A DNA stretch of 64,000 nt from Methanorbis rubei (GCF_032714495.1 NZ_JAWDKB010000004.1:1-64000); one strand, 5' to 3'; shown: positions 54,734 through 62,856, numbered from the stretch's first letter. Notes: generated by a model not told the origin, from the sequence alone. Numbers and translations are program-made.

Positions 54734-55009
54734 ATGACGAAAACCTCCTCACTCAGCATTCGCGTCGAGACGGAAACAAAAGACAAAGCCGAAGCCGTAT
54801 GCAAAGAGCTGGGAACAAATCTGTCCAACGCGGTCAACATCTTCCTCGCCTCACTCGTCCGCTGCAATGGATTTCCCTTTGAACTCAAAATAGAAACGTC
54901 CAATGAGGAAACCATGCAGGCGATGCAGGAAGCGCGAAAAATTTCCCGCGAAAGATCTGCAAAACGATACAAAAATGCGGATGACCTGATCAAAGACCTG
55001 CTGGACTGA
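54734..55009 (+). CDS. RelB/DinJ-family antitoxin
   Basis: A 91-residue protein. The N-terminal half SLSIRVETETKDKAEAVCKELGTNLSNAVNIFL is a ribbon-helix-helix DNA-binding domain of the RelB/DinJ type; the C-terminal half (about 50-91) is charged and helical and would wrap the toxin. It lies three bases before the YafQ-like toxin, the usual antitoxin-first order. Upstream TATA-like sequence (ACTATACATAAC near 54710) provides a promoter that the complex would repress. Confidence 0.88.
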   Translation: MTKTSSLSIRVETETKDKAEAVCKELGTNLSNAVNIFLASLVRCNGFPFELKIETSNEETMQAMQEARKISRERSAKRYKNADDLIKDLLD

Positions 55010-55012
55010 CGC

Positions 55013-55285
55013 ATGTATGAAATAACGGTAACCAGCAGATTCAAAAAAGATATAAAAAATCTCAGAAAACGCGGATACGACATCTCTCTTCTGAAAAATG
55101 TCATAGAGATTCTCGCACTGGGAGAGAAACTTCCGAAAAACTACTATGATCACGGGCTGAACGGTGAATGGTCGGACTTTCGCGAGTGCCACATTCAGCC
55201 TGACTGGATACTCATCTATCGGATAGACGAGGAGATTCTCATTCTCGCACTGACAAGGACCGGCACCCACAGCGATCTTTTTTGA
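55013..55285 (+). CDS. YafQ-family type II toxin, mRNA interferase
   Basis: A 90-residue RelE-superfamily toxin: SRFKKDIKNLRKRGYD near the N terminus, then NYYDHGLNGEWSDFRECHIQPDWILIYRID and the end TRTGTHSDLF. Residues expected for YafQ catalysis are present: H in YYDHGL, H in RECHIQPDW with D and W, and H in TGTHSDLF. These toxins cut mRNA on the ribosome. Paired with the antitoxin three bases upstream. Confidence 0.9.
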   Translation: MYEITVTSRFKKDIKNLRKRGYDISLLKNVIEILALGEKLPKNYYDHGLNGEWSDFRECHIQPDWILIYRIDEEILILALTRTGTHSDLF

Positions 55286-55292
55286 AACTCTG

Positions 55293-55460
55293 CCAACTAT
55301 ACGCAACTGTTTGCCGCAGCAGAAAGACCAGAATAACCATTTAACTTCATACTGAGCGAGCTCGTATACACGTATAGTGAAAACGAAAACTCACCTCATA
55401 TCTAAATATAATATGGTAGCCCTAAGAAAATCCAGACAAAACACACTCCAACTATACGCA
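55293..55460. repeat. Short repeats CCAACTATACGCA and inverse in the gap after the toxin
   Basis: CCAACTATACGCA occurs at 55293-55305 and again at 55448-55460. The inverse core CGTATAGTG, with CGTATAC close by, occurs near 55365-55380. The 263-base gap is otherwise AT-rich and gene-free. Such repeats could be binding sites of a replication protein or regulator, or a direct repeat left by an element. Confidence 0.35.
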
Positions 55461-55547
55461 GTATACGAAATACCCATAAAAAGTCATAAAAATTAAAAAT
55501 ACGAAAAAAATGAGGGAATTGTTGGTGTCCCAACATTGCGCACAACC

Positions 55548-57233
55548 TTACGCAATCGTTGCCTGCCGCTCGACCGGCAGCAGAGAATACATCTTGAAGT
55601 TGCCGGAACGGGTTTCTGACTTCTCCAGATACCACTCTGCTCCTGCAAACCGTGTGCCTACATACTCTTTCAGCCACATTCCCACCTTCACCGAAGAGAG
55701 CGTCCCCGAAACCGCGGACCGGATCATCACTTCATCCGCATAATTCAGCAGACCCTCATGCCCGGTCCCGCTTTTTCGGGCTGCCCCTTCCGCAACCAGA
55801 ATCTTCAACAGTGCCTTCGCCGAAAACGCTCTCTCGCCAAACGTTGCATACAGTGCCTCAATCAGTTCAGTCCCCTCAACATCCGCCTCGTTCTCCTCGC
55901 TCTGCATCTCGCCCTGATTGGCAAGAATCGCAGACCATCCGGCATGCGCAAGAGCGCCGCCCACCACATGCAGCCACTCAGGAAACTCAGACAGATTCCC
56001 GGACACAAGCCTGAATGCAGGCTCGCCTGCGTTGCGCCAGCTGCGGAGCAGCACCGCAACGCCCCACACCGCCTGCGGATGCATCGCGGATGCCGGTTCC
56101 AGCAGCTCGGTCTTCGTGCGGGAGAAACGAATCTCCTGCCAGGCCTTCGGTGCAGCCAGCCGCACCAGAAACATTCTGCCGGTCACGTCAGCCCGGATAC
56201 TCATATGCACCCCGTTCACCACAAAAAACGCCGGGTTTTTTCCGGTAAACGAAGAGTAGGTCCCCATGTTTCGGGACATCACCCGTCCTGACCCGGAAGT
56301 CGCCGAAAGCAGAACTTCAGGCGTCCAGTCGGTTCCGGCAACCACATTGTCCAGAACAACGTATCCGAGATTCTCGCGGACGGTCATCCGCACAATCTTC
56401 TCCATCTCATCGCGACGCCTGCTCGCCGCATGCACGAACGGAACCTCGCCGTGCGCAAGCGCACCTACCGCGAGGGCCAGAAGACTCCCGCCGGCACGCG
56501 GCGTGTTCTTGTCGATCGCCCAGATGGGAACCGGACCCTGCATGGTCGGACGAAGAACGGCAGTCATCAGCGCTGCAATCGCGTTCGCTGCATCCGCAGG
56601 GCCTGCAAACAAAAATTCGCCGAAGATGTTGGCAAACATCTCGCGGACGAACTCTACGTCAGATTCGGTCGGATGCTCAGGCACCGGCGGAAGCGTGTGC
56701 GATGCGGTCAGAAAAAATCCTGACGCTGCATCAAACCCTGCCGTGCATGCAACCGTTCCGTCGGCTCTAAGCAGAACGCCGGAGTGCAGACCGGCAAGCG
56801 CAGGAATCAGCCGATACCGCTCCGAAGGAGCGGCGATCGCTGTGTCCAGCAGGGCATTGTGCGGCTCGACAATGACGTCCTTCAAAAAACGTTTCCATGT
56901 GCCGGCTTCTGAGAGGATCAGGCGAAGCCGGTTGCGGTCCAGCGGGACAACAGCGTAGCTACCGTCTTCGTTTTGAACGACACGGACAAGATGTCCGTCC
57001 TGCCGGAATACGCTCGGACCCTGGCCCGAGGCATTGAACCGCGCGAGTGCAAGATGCACCTGTTTGACTGAATCAGTGATCTTTTCATGAAGATAGAACA
57101 CGGCGGGAAACACCGGAGAGTCTTCGGAAGAAGAGTAGGCGTCTTGGCTGTGTTCAAACGGGGTCAGAAAATCGGCAAGGTTGCCGGAGTCCTGACCAGT
57201 GTCAGGGGGGAGGATTTGTTCGCTGTTTGGCAT
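55548..57233 (-). CDS. Mobile-element primase/helicase-like ATPase
   Basis: A 561-residue protein resembling the large replication proteins of plasmids and integrated elements that carry a primase-associated helicase. A glycine-rich loop TPRAGGSLLALAVGALAHG (near residue 255) is in the Walker A position but lacks the usual GKS/T lysine. YVVLDNVVAGTDW (near 300) is a Walker B-like strand, followed by VMSRNMGTYSSFTGKNPAFFVVNG and TGRMFLVRLAAP arginine-containing motifs. The C terminus has a small DNA-binding-like domain. ATG 57233 is chosen; upstream codons lie in the promoter region. Loss of the lysine and the absence of an integrase suggest a decaying element. Confidence 0.65.
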   Translation of the reverse strand: MPNSEQILPPDTGQDSGNLADFLTPFEHSQDAYSSSEDSPVFPAVFYLHEKITDSVKQVHLALARFNASGQGPSVFRQDGHLVRVVQNEDGSYAVVPLDRNRLRLILSEAGTWKRFLKDVIVEPHNALLDTAIAAPSERYRLIPALAGLHSGVLLRADGTVACTAGFDAASGFFLTASHTLPPVPEHPTESDVEFVREMFANIFGEFLFAGPADAANAIAALMTAVLRPTMQGPVPIWAIDKNTPRAGGSLLALAVGALAHGEVPFVHAASRRRDEMEKIVRMTVRENLGYVVLDNVVAGTDWTPEVLLSATSGSGRVMSRNMGTYSSFTGKNPAFFVVNGVHMSIRADVTGRMFLVRLAAPKAWQEIRFSRTKTELLEPASAMHPQAVWGVAVLLRSWRNAGEPAFRLVSGNLSEFPEWLHVVGGALAHAGWSAILANQGEMQSEENEADVEGTELIEALYATFGERAFSAKALLKILVAEGAARKSGTGHEGLLNYADEVMIRSAVSGTLSSVKVGMWLKEYVGTRFAGAEWYLEKSETRSGNFKMYSLLPVERQATIA

Positions 57234-57403
57234 GAATATCACCTTGGGAGTGGGTGAATGGGGATGAGGGAATGGTTCCGCTTCGGTATGCTGGCGGGAG
57301 TTCTGCGGGTCAGAACCCGGATCTATATATAGCGCTCTCTGAGATGATAATTGTATATTTTTGGTTGTTGTTGTACTATTATTTTTGAGATGTCCACGGG
57401 GTG

Positions 57404-57966
57404 TGTGATACCACGAAAAGATTTGATCCGTTTTTTCTGAAAATGTAAGCGGGTTAGTGGTGAGCGTGGTTTCGCTTGAAAAAAAACCGCAAATCCACGC
57501 AAATCTCGCTCGCTGATGCTCGCTCCGCAAATCGCGTTTGCTATTTCGTCGCTCTCATCCCGCCGGATTCCGGCGGGCTCGTTGCTATCGCAACCGCGAC
57601 GGCAAACGCTGGACGACGCGATTCGCGCGTCGCCTGTTGTTTATCGATAATATTCATGGTGTGTCACTGCGTGAAATGTCGTTACGTCAAAAATTTTTAG
57701 ATCGTTCTACACTTCGGAGGCGATCCATTCAACCCATGGCGGCGCCCGACAGGCGCCGTCCAGCATTTGCAGTCGCGGTTGCGATAGCAACGAGCCCGCC
57801 GGAATCCGGCGGGATGAGAGCGATGGTTCGCAAATGCGATTTGTGGAGCCCGAATGGCGAGATTTGCGTGGATTTGCGGTTTTCTTTTTCTCATCATGCC
57901 CACTCACCACTAACCCACTTACTTTTTTTCCAGAAAAAATCGACTAAATCTTTTCGTGGTATCACA
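57404..57966. repeat. Giant imperfect inverted repeat with 210-base arms
   Basis: The left arm (about 57404-57615) and right arm (about 57757-57966) are inverted copies: TGTGATACCACGAAAAGATTT, GGGTTAGTGGTGAG, CCGCAAATCCACGCAAATC, CTCTCATCCCGCCGGATTCC and GCTATCGCAACCGCGAC occur in order on the left and return in reverse on the right. The loop of about 140 bases has further small hairpins. Agreement is roughly 80 percent by eye. It holds no gene and lies between the primase-like gene and the deformylase gene. A fragment of a family A right end follows at 57973-57991. Confidence 0.8.
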
Positions 57967-58052
57967 ACTTGCCACCGCATAAGTCCTATTTTATCAGAAA
58001 TATTCCCCAAAACAAAGTGTTCATGATTTCTGCCGTTCAATATATCCCATAC

Positions 58053-58544
58053 ATGCGGGTCTATATATACGGAGAAACGGTCCTGTCCGCCGGATGCACG
58101 CCGGTCGATGCAATAACGCCGGAACTGCTGCTGCAGCTGGAAGAGATGGTACCTTTCATGCGAAACAGCCGCGGCGTCGGACTTGCCGCACCGCAGGTCG
58201 GCGTCCCTCAACGGTTTTTTGTGATGGATGCAGGCGACAAACTCCGCAAAGTGATCAATCCCGAGATACTTTCATCCGGCAACTCCACATCTGAGATGGA
58301 GGAGGGATGTCTCTCGATACCGGGCGTTCACAAGAAAGTCAGACGGCCGAAGCGGATCATGGTTCGGTATCAGAACGAGACAGGGGAGACGGTCGAAGAG
58401 GAGCTGAAGGATTTTCCGGCACGGGTGTTTCAGCATGAGTACGATCATCTGGACGGGGTTCTGTTCGTCGACCGGCTGACGCCGATCGCACGCAAGATGG
58501 TAGCCCGCGATCTGGAGCGGCTTGCCGGGGAGAAGACCGAATGA
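58053..58544 (+). CDS. def: Peptide deformylase
   Basis: A 163-residue metallo-hydrolase that removes the formyl group from N-terminal formylmethionine. All three family motifs are intact: GVGLAAPQ (residues 41-48), EGCLS (84-88, metal ligand C86) and HEYDH (128-132, metal ligands H128 and H132 and catalytic E129). ATG 58053 gives the standard start MRVYIYGETVLSAGCTPV. Peptide deformylase is a bacterial and organellar enzyme, and archaea normally initiate with unformylated methionine, so this is unusual. It overlaps fmt by four bases, so both are made from one transcript. Confidence 0.93.
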   Translation: MRVYIYGETVLSAGCTPVDAITPELLLQLEEMVPFMRNSRGVGLAAPQVGVPQRFFVMDAGDKLRKVINPEILSSGNSTSEMEEGCLSIPGVHKKVRRPKRIMVRYQNETGETVEEELKDFPARVFQHEYDHLDGVLFVDRLTPIARKMVARDLERLAGEKTE

Positions 58545-59473
58545 GAGTTCTGTTTATGGGGACGCCTGCGTATGCGGTTCCGGCTCTTGAGGCGGTCGCG
58601 GCTGATCATGAGATTGTCGGAGTGGTGACAAGGGTGGACAAGCCGAACCGACGCGGGAACAAGATTGTTTTTTCGCCGGTGAAGGAATATGCGCTCGCGC
58701 ATGATATTCCAATCTTTCAGCCTGAGTCGATGAGGGATCCGCAGTTATTCACGGATCTTGCGGCGCTGCATGCTGATATCGGCGTGGTGGTGGCGTTTGG
58801 CATGATGATTCCTGATGAGATCATCAATCTGCCGCCGCAGAAGATCATCAATATTCACGGCTCTCTGCTGCCCCGCTACCGCGGCGCTGCACCGATGCAG
58901 TACTCGGTGCTGAACGGGGATGAGGAGGCGGGAGTGTCGATCATGTACATCACAAAGGACCTGGATGCAGGGGACGTGATTCTCTCAAAGTCCCTTGCAG
59001 TAGGAGATGATGAGACGTTTGGGGAGCTGCATGACCGGCTTGCTGCCCTCGGGGCCGAAGCGCTGATTGAGGCGCTGGAGAGAGTTTCGTCCGGGGAGGT
59101 TTGCGCAACGCCGCAGGATCATGCGAAGGCGACGTTTGCTCCGTCGATCACAAAGGAGGAGTGTGTGATTGACTGGTTGATGCCTGCAAGGATGATTCAT
59201 AACCGGATTCGCGGACTGTCACCGGCACCGTGTGCGAACACGAGGCTTCCTGACGGAAAACGGCTGCTGGTCTACCGGAGCGAGCGAGTGTTCGGGGAGT
59301 ATGCAGGGGAGCCCGGGCAGGTGGTGGACGCTCTGAAACGAAAGGGACCGGTGGTGATGACCGGAGACGGGGCTTTGTGTATTCTGTCGGCGAAACCGGA
59401 AGGAAAGAAGGAGATGCCCGGGTTTGAACTGGTGAACGGGCATTACCTGAGTGTCGGGGACAGATTTGGGTAA
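58541..59473 (+). CDS. fmt: Methionyl-tRNA formyltransferase
   Basis: A 310-residue full-length Fmt, which formylates initiator methionyl-tRNA. The catalytic set is N104 and H106 (INIHGSLLPRYRGAAP) and D142 (LDAGD). The loop VVTRVDKPNRRGNKIVFSPVK (residues about 28-48) matches the basic tRNA-recognition loop of E. coli Fmt. The C-terminal tRNA-binding domain is present from about 205 (ITKEECVIDWLMPA, HNRIRGLSPAP). The usual donor, 10-formyl-tetrahydrofolate, is not the main C1 carrier of methanogens, so the donor is an open question. It is coupled to def by an ATGA overlap. Confidence 0.92.
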   Translation: MRVLFMGTPAYAVPALEAVAADHEIVGVVTRVDKPNRRGNKIVFSPVKEYALAHDIPIFQPESMRDPQLFTDLAALHADIGVVVAFGMMIPDEIINLPPQKIINIHGSLLPRYRGAAPMQYSVLNGDEEAGVSIMYITKDLDAGDVILSKSLAVGDDETFGELHDRLAALGAEALIEALERVSSGEVCATPQDHAKATFAPSITKEECVIDWLMPARMIHNRIRGLSPAPCANTRLPDGKRLLVYRSERVFGEYAGEPGQVVDALKRKGPVVMTGDGALCILSAKPEGKKEMPGFELVNGHYLSVGDRFG

Positions 59474-59506
59474 AAGTTCTGTGGTGTTTCAGTTTTGTTT
59501 CTGAGT

Positions 59507-59672
59507 CGCCCACGGAAAAACGGAACACACGGAGTCCCACAGAAAAAAATATCACGGAGCAGACGTGAACATCACGGAAATGAATTGTTTTCGGATTCCG
59601 TGATGTTTTTATTTCTGTGTTTTCCTGCGAAGCAGTAAACAGGCCAAGGGCATGCGTTCCGCTTTTCCGTGA
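59507..59672. repeat. Dispersed repeat family B, fourth copy
   Basis: Begins CGCCCACGGAAAAACGGAAC and contains ATCACGGAGCAGACGTGAAC, then the returning ATTCCGTGATGTT and CTGCGAAGCAGTAAACAGGCC with GGCATGCGTTCCG, ending CTTTTCCGTG. It is short, lacking the AT-rich centre. It fills the gap between the convergent fmt and fpg genes. Confidence 0.65.
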
Positions 59673-59697
59673 AATGCAGTATCGTCTTACGCACGCA

Positions 59698-60537
59698 TCA
59701 TATACCTTCTGTCTCCCCCTGACACGTAGGGCAATAGACACAGCTCCGTCCTGCAATTACAGTTTTACAAAGAAGCTCTCCGCATATCGGACAAGGCTTA
59801 TCATCATTTCCATAAACACGTAGGAACGGTGTGTTGCGGTACTCCTGTCCCTTGCCTTGCAAGTACTCTTCCGGCGTGACGGCATTTTTCTCGATGAAAT
59901 AGATCAGTACTTCCGAAATTTTTGAAATCAACCGCTGCCATTCATCGATGATCAGAGTGTTTGCCGGACGTTTGGGGAGCAACTTTGCAGCAAACAGAAT
60001 TTCATCAGAATAAATGTTGCCAATGCCAGCTATTGCACTTTGATCAAGCAGACATTCTTTGATGGACTTTCTCCTTGTACCAAAACGATCTTTCAAATAT
60101 TCGGAGGTAAGACGGCGGTCAAACGGCTCAAGCCCCAATTTATCTATGCCGCTGTAGCTGTCTGTTTCTCCATTTTGGAAAAACCAAAAACGTCCAAAAC
60201 GGCGTGTATCGGAAAATCGGATTTCGTTGCCGTTATCAAGCTCAAAGACGATATGCGTGTGTTTCTCTGCCGGATAATCAGACGGAGTGACCAATAAGCA
60301 ACCTGTCATACGCAGATGCAGCGTGAAACTATCACCGCTCTCCAAAAGAACGGTCAAAAATTTTCCACGCCGGTTCACATCACATATTTTTTGTCCGGCA
60401 AGCCGTTTACAAAACTCGCCAGCTGTCGGATACGCGATGACTTCGGGACGCTTGACGGTCAGCGTCTTAATCGTCGCATCTTTCATCTGCGGCAGAAGAA
60501 CACGTTTAATTGTTTCAATCTCCGGCAGCTCGGGCAT
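59698..60537 (-). CDS. mutM: Formamidopyrimidine-DNA glycosylase
   Basis: A 279-residue Fpg/MutM, a bifunctional glycosylase and AP lyase that removes oxidised purines. The start PELPEIETIKRVL supplies the catalytic proline (after Met removal) and glutamate; LLDQSAIAGIGNIYSDEILF is the helix-two-turn-helix; CPICGELLCKTVIAGRSC and CPTCQ form the zinc finger. ATG 60537 overlaps the upstream gene by 23 bases. Fpg is uncommon in archaea, and codon choice and neighbours suggest acquisition from Clostridia-like bacteria. Confidence 0.92.
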   Translation of the reverse strand: MPELPEIETIKRVLLPQMKDATIKTLTVKRPEVIAYPTAGEFCKRLAGQKICDVNRRGKFLTVLLESGDSFTLHLRMTGCLLVTPSDYPAEKHTHIVFELDNGNEIRFSDTRRFGRFWFFQNGETDSYSGIDKLGLEPFDRRLTSEYLKDRFGTRRKSIKECLLDQSAIAGIGNIYSDEILFAAKLLPKRPANTLIIDEWQRLISKISEVLIYFIEKNAVTPEEYLQGKGQEYRNTPFLRVYGNDDKPCPICGELLCKTVIAGRSCVYCPTCQGETEGI

Positions 60538-61426
60538 GGCGTTCCCCCTCCTTTCTCGCAGATTTTTTGATTTGTTCATGATAAAAGAAATTGACGATAA
60601 CAGGCGGAACATCAATGGTTCTTGTCATGCTGTCGTCATTTGTCACATAGTCAAGCCCGATTTCAGCAGCATATGCTTGTAACTCGGCATCAAGAAGCTT
60701 CCAGTATCGATGATCATTTTGATTGTAGATTTCCCGATATAAAGGCAGAAGTTTAGGATATTTTTGCTGAATATACTCCATAATGACTGACTTGTAGCTA
60801 CCGCGCAGATTAAGATTCTCCAGCCAAATAAGATTACATTGCCCCTTAACCTGCACAATGATCTCCTTTACATCGGTGATTCCCGGAAATATCGGGGAAA
60901 TGAAACAGGTGGTGCGTATGCCTGCGGAGTGAAATGCTTTCATAGCGGCGAGCCGCCTCTCAATGGAAACGGCTTCATCCATATCTGACTGAAAATTTTC
61001 GTCCAGTGTGTTGATTGACCATGAAACACGGGCATCAGGAAACGATTTGATCAGTTCCAAATCCCGCAGCACCAAATCCGATTTGGTGGCTATGCTGATT
61101 TTTGCCCCGCTGCCGACAAGCTGCTCCAGCAGTGCCCTTGTGCGCCCGTACTGTTCTTCATAGGGGTGATAAGGGTCAGTTACCGAGCCGATGAAAATTT
61201 CCTTGCCTGCATATTTTTGCGGGTTTTTGATTTCGGGCCAGTGTTTCACATCAAGAAAGCTGCCCCACGGCTCAGGGTGATGCGTGAACCGTTTCATAAA
61301 AGAGGCATAACAGTATTTGCAGGCATGGGGGCAGCCGACATAAGGGTTGGCCGAGTAGTCGCACACCGGCAGATTGGACTTGGATATCACATCCTTGGTT
61401 TCGATGGGCTTGATCTCCATATCCAT
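60515..61426 (-). CDS. Radical SAM protein of the spore photoproduct lyase-like (SPL) family
   Basis: A 303-residue radical SAM protein. The cluster motif is GCPHACKYCYASFM (near residue 31), preceded by VCDYSANPYVG; later FIGSVTDPYHPYEEQYGRTR and ISIATKSDLVLRDLELI follow. This matches the SPL-related group often annotated as Rv2578c-like, which has no proven substrate. In the cluster it sits between DUF1848 and Fpg, so DNA repair is an attractive but unproven idea. A second ATG two codons downstream is an alternative start. Confidence 0.85.
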   Translation of the reverse strand: MDMEIKPIETKDVISKSNLPVCDYSANPYVGCPHACKYCYASFMKRFTHHPEPWGSFLDVKHWPEIKNPQKYAGKEIFIGSVTDPYHPYEEQYGRTRALLEQLVGSGAKISIATKSDLVLRDLELIKSFPDARVSWSINTLDENFQSDMDEAVSIERRLAAMKAFHSAGIRTTCFISPIFPGITDVKEIIVQVKGQCNLIWLENLNLRGSYKSVIMEYIQQKYPKLLPLYREIYNQNDHRYWKLLDAELQAYAAEIGLDYVTNDDSMTRTIDVPPVIVNFFYHEQIKKSARKEGERHARAAGD

Positions 61427-61429
61427 CGC

Positions 61430-62356
61430 CTATCTCCGGGAATCGTTTTGCAGATAGCTTTTCTGGTTACCCTGCTGAATGATGTCGGTGGATTTCACAT
61501 GACCCAGCAGTAAGGGGGAATCTGAATCATGTAGCTTATAATTGTCGCGGGCTTTTTGCGGGTTTTTGTTGGCATAACAATATTTGCATCCGTTGAGGCA
61601 GGTGTCGTAGGCACCGATGTCCCGGCTTTCGATGCAGTGGCAACCTTCCCGCATACCTTTGTGTTTGAGGCTGCGAAACCGAACATTGTTGGCGCTGCCG
61701 AGAGTATCCAGCGTCATACAGCCGGAGGTTTGTATTCCATACCGGGTGTAATCTCCATTGGTGCCGCATGTCTGAATGAGCAGGCCGTTTTGTCCCGCAA
61801 TCCGGCCCAATCCCTCTGCCAGCCTCTCCCGATCATTTTCAGTCAGGGAAATCAGTTCCGGCATATTGGTTTCCAGTTTTTTGTACATCTCCACAAAGCT
61901 GAAAATGCAGTGGTCAACATGGGGTGCAAGCCGCTCTGTCATGTAGGCGAAGGTGTCGAGGTGTTTTTCCACCGTGTAGGTTTCGGTCAACAGTACCGGA
62001 TCGTAACGCCAAGTAACGCGTTTTTTGCCGACAATTTCAGATAATCGGACAAGCGTGTCCATGCTCTCGTCAATAGAAGGAACGCCCGGCTCCACATCCT
62101 TGCCATAGGCGGTGATGGTGTAGTGGAAGTACGTATGGAACCGGTCGGCAATCGTTCTGATATACGGCAGAATGGGTGTGTAATCTTTGGAGCAGAACAC
62201 CATGCAGTCCACCGCATCCGGCGTCAGCTCATAGCGCGTGACTTTGTTCGGGAATAGCGGATTGCGGGATAGGACATATCTCTCCTCAATCCGTTTCAGC
62301 AGCCATTTTGTATAGTATTGAACGGTGTCTGTCCGTCCGCCGGTATTGAGTATCAT
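61430..62356 (-). CDS. DUF1848 family protein
   Basis: A 308-residue protein of the DUF1848 family: it starts MILNTGGRTDTVQYYTKWLL, has DCMVFCSKDYTPI and WRYDPVLLTETYTVEKH, and ends with a radical-SAM-like cysteine set CLNGCKYCYANKNPQKA near residue 263, plus CHCIESRDIGAYDTC just before. The C-terminal location of the cysteines is characteristic of the family. The function is unknown. Its ATG overlaps the stop codon of the DUF123 gene, and the SPL-like gene follows after three bases. Confidence 0.85.
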   Translation of the reverse strand: MILNTGGRTDTVQYYTKWLLKRIEERYVLSRNPLFPNKVTRYELTPDAVDCMVFCSKDYTPILPYIRTIADRFHTYFHYTITAYGKDVEPGVPSIDESMDTLVRLSEIVGKKRVTWRYDPVLLTETYTVEKHLDTFAYMTERLAPHVDHCIFSFVEMYKKLETNMPELISLTENDRERLAEGLGRIAGQNGLLIQTCGTNGDYTRYGIQTSGCMTLDTLGSANNVRFRSLKHKGMREGCHCIESRDIGAYDTCLNGCKYCYANKNPQKARDNYKLHDSDSPLLLGHVKSTDIIQQGNQKSYLQNDSRR

Positions 62357-62856
62357 CGATTATGCTCCTTATTGTGTGTCGTGATGTTTAATTTTTCTGT
62401 GTGCTCCGTGTTTTCCGTGGGAGGCAGGACGTCATGCACCACCCCGCACAGCCCTGTTCTCTCAAACGCCGCAAGAACCTCAGCCTCCGGCATCTCTTCG
62501 CGATAAAACAGATGCGTTGCACAGTCGCAGTCCGAACAGCCGAAGGAAGGAACCCCGTCCCCTCCAAGAGAAGCCGCAAGCACACACTCGAGATCCGACT
62601 CAGTCTTTGCACAGACCGTCCTACAGAGCCGGACCTCAGGCGACGCCAGAAGATAATCGATATGCCACTTCGGTCTTCGGTACTGCTCGCGATAGAACCG
62701 AACATGGCGGCTCACCCGCAAGAGACCGCCGCTCCCAAGGGCCGAGCCTGCATACAAATACCAGCCTGAGGGAAAATCCAGTTCCCCAAGAGCACCGACC
62801 CGCACCGTCTGCGGAGCAGTGCACTCAAGAATCAGACAGTAAATCCCCTTATCCAT
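62353..62856 (-). CDS. DUF123 (GIY-YIG-type) protein with a repeat-derived tail
   Basis: A 167-residue protein. Residues 1-140 match DUF123: GIYCLILEC at the start, LDFPSGWYLYAGSALG, RRPKWHIDYLLA and FGCSDCDCATHLFY. The fold is related to GIY-YIG nucleases and the function in archaea is unclear. The last 26 or so codons (after DVLP) read TENTEHTEKLN, which is the translation of a family B repeat fragment, so the native C terminus has been overwritten. It overlaps the MBL gene start side by eight bases and the DUF1848 ATG by four. Confidence 0.8.
   Translation of the reverse strand: MDKGIYCLILECTAPQTVRVGALGELDFPSGWYLYAGSALGSGGLLRVSRHVRFYREQYRRPKWHIDYLLASPEVRLCRTVCAKTESDLECVLAASLGGDGVPSFGCSDCDCATHLFYREEMPEAEVLAAFERTGLCGVVHDVLPPTENTEHTEKLNITTHNKEHNR
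62380..62431. repeat. Family B repeat fragment inside the DUF123 3' end
   Basis: CGTGATGTTTAATTTTTCTG followed by TGCTCCGTGTTTTCCGTGG and GAGGCAGGACG matches the right end of the family B copy at 27243-27592 (CGTGCTCCGTTTTTCCGTGG, GAGGCAGAACG). Only this end is present. Confidence 0.6.
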
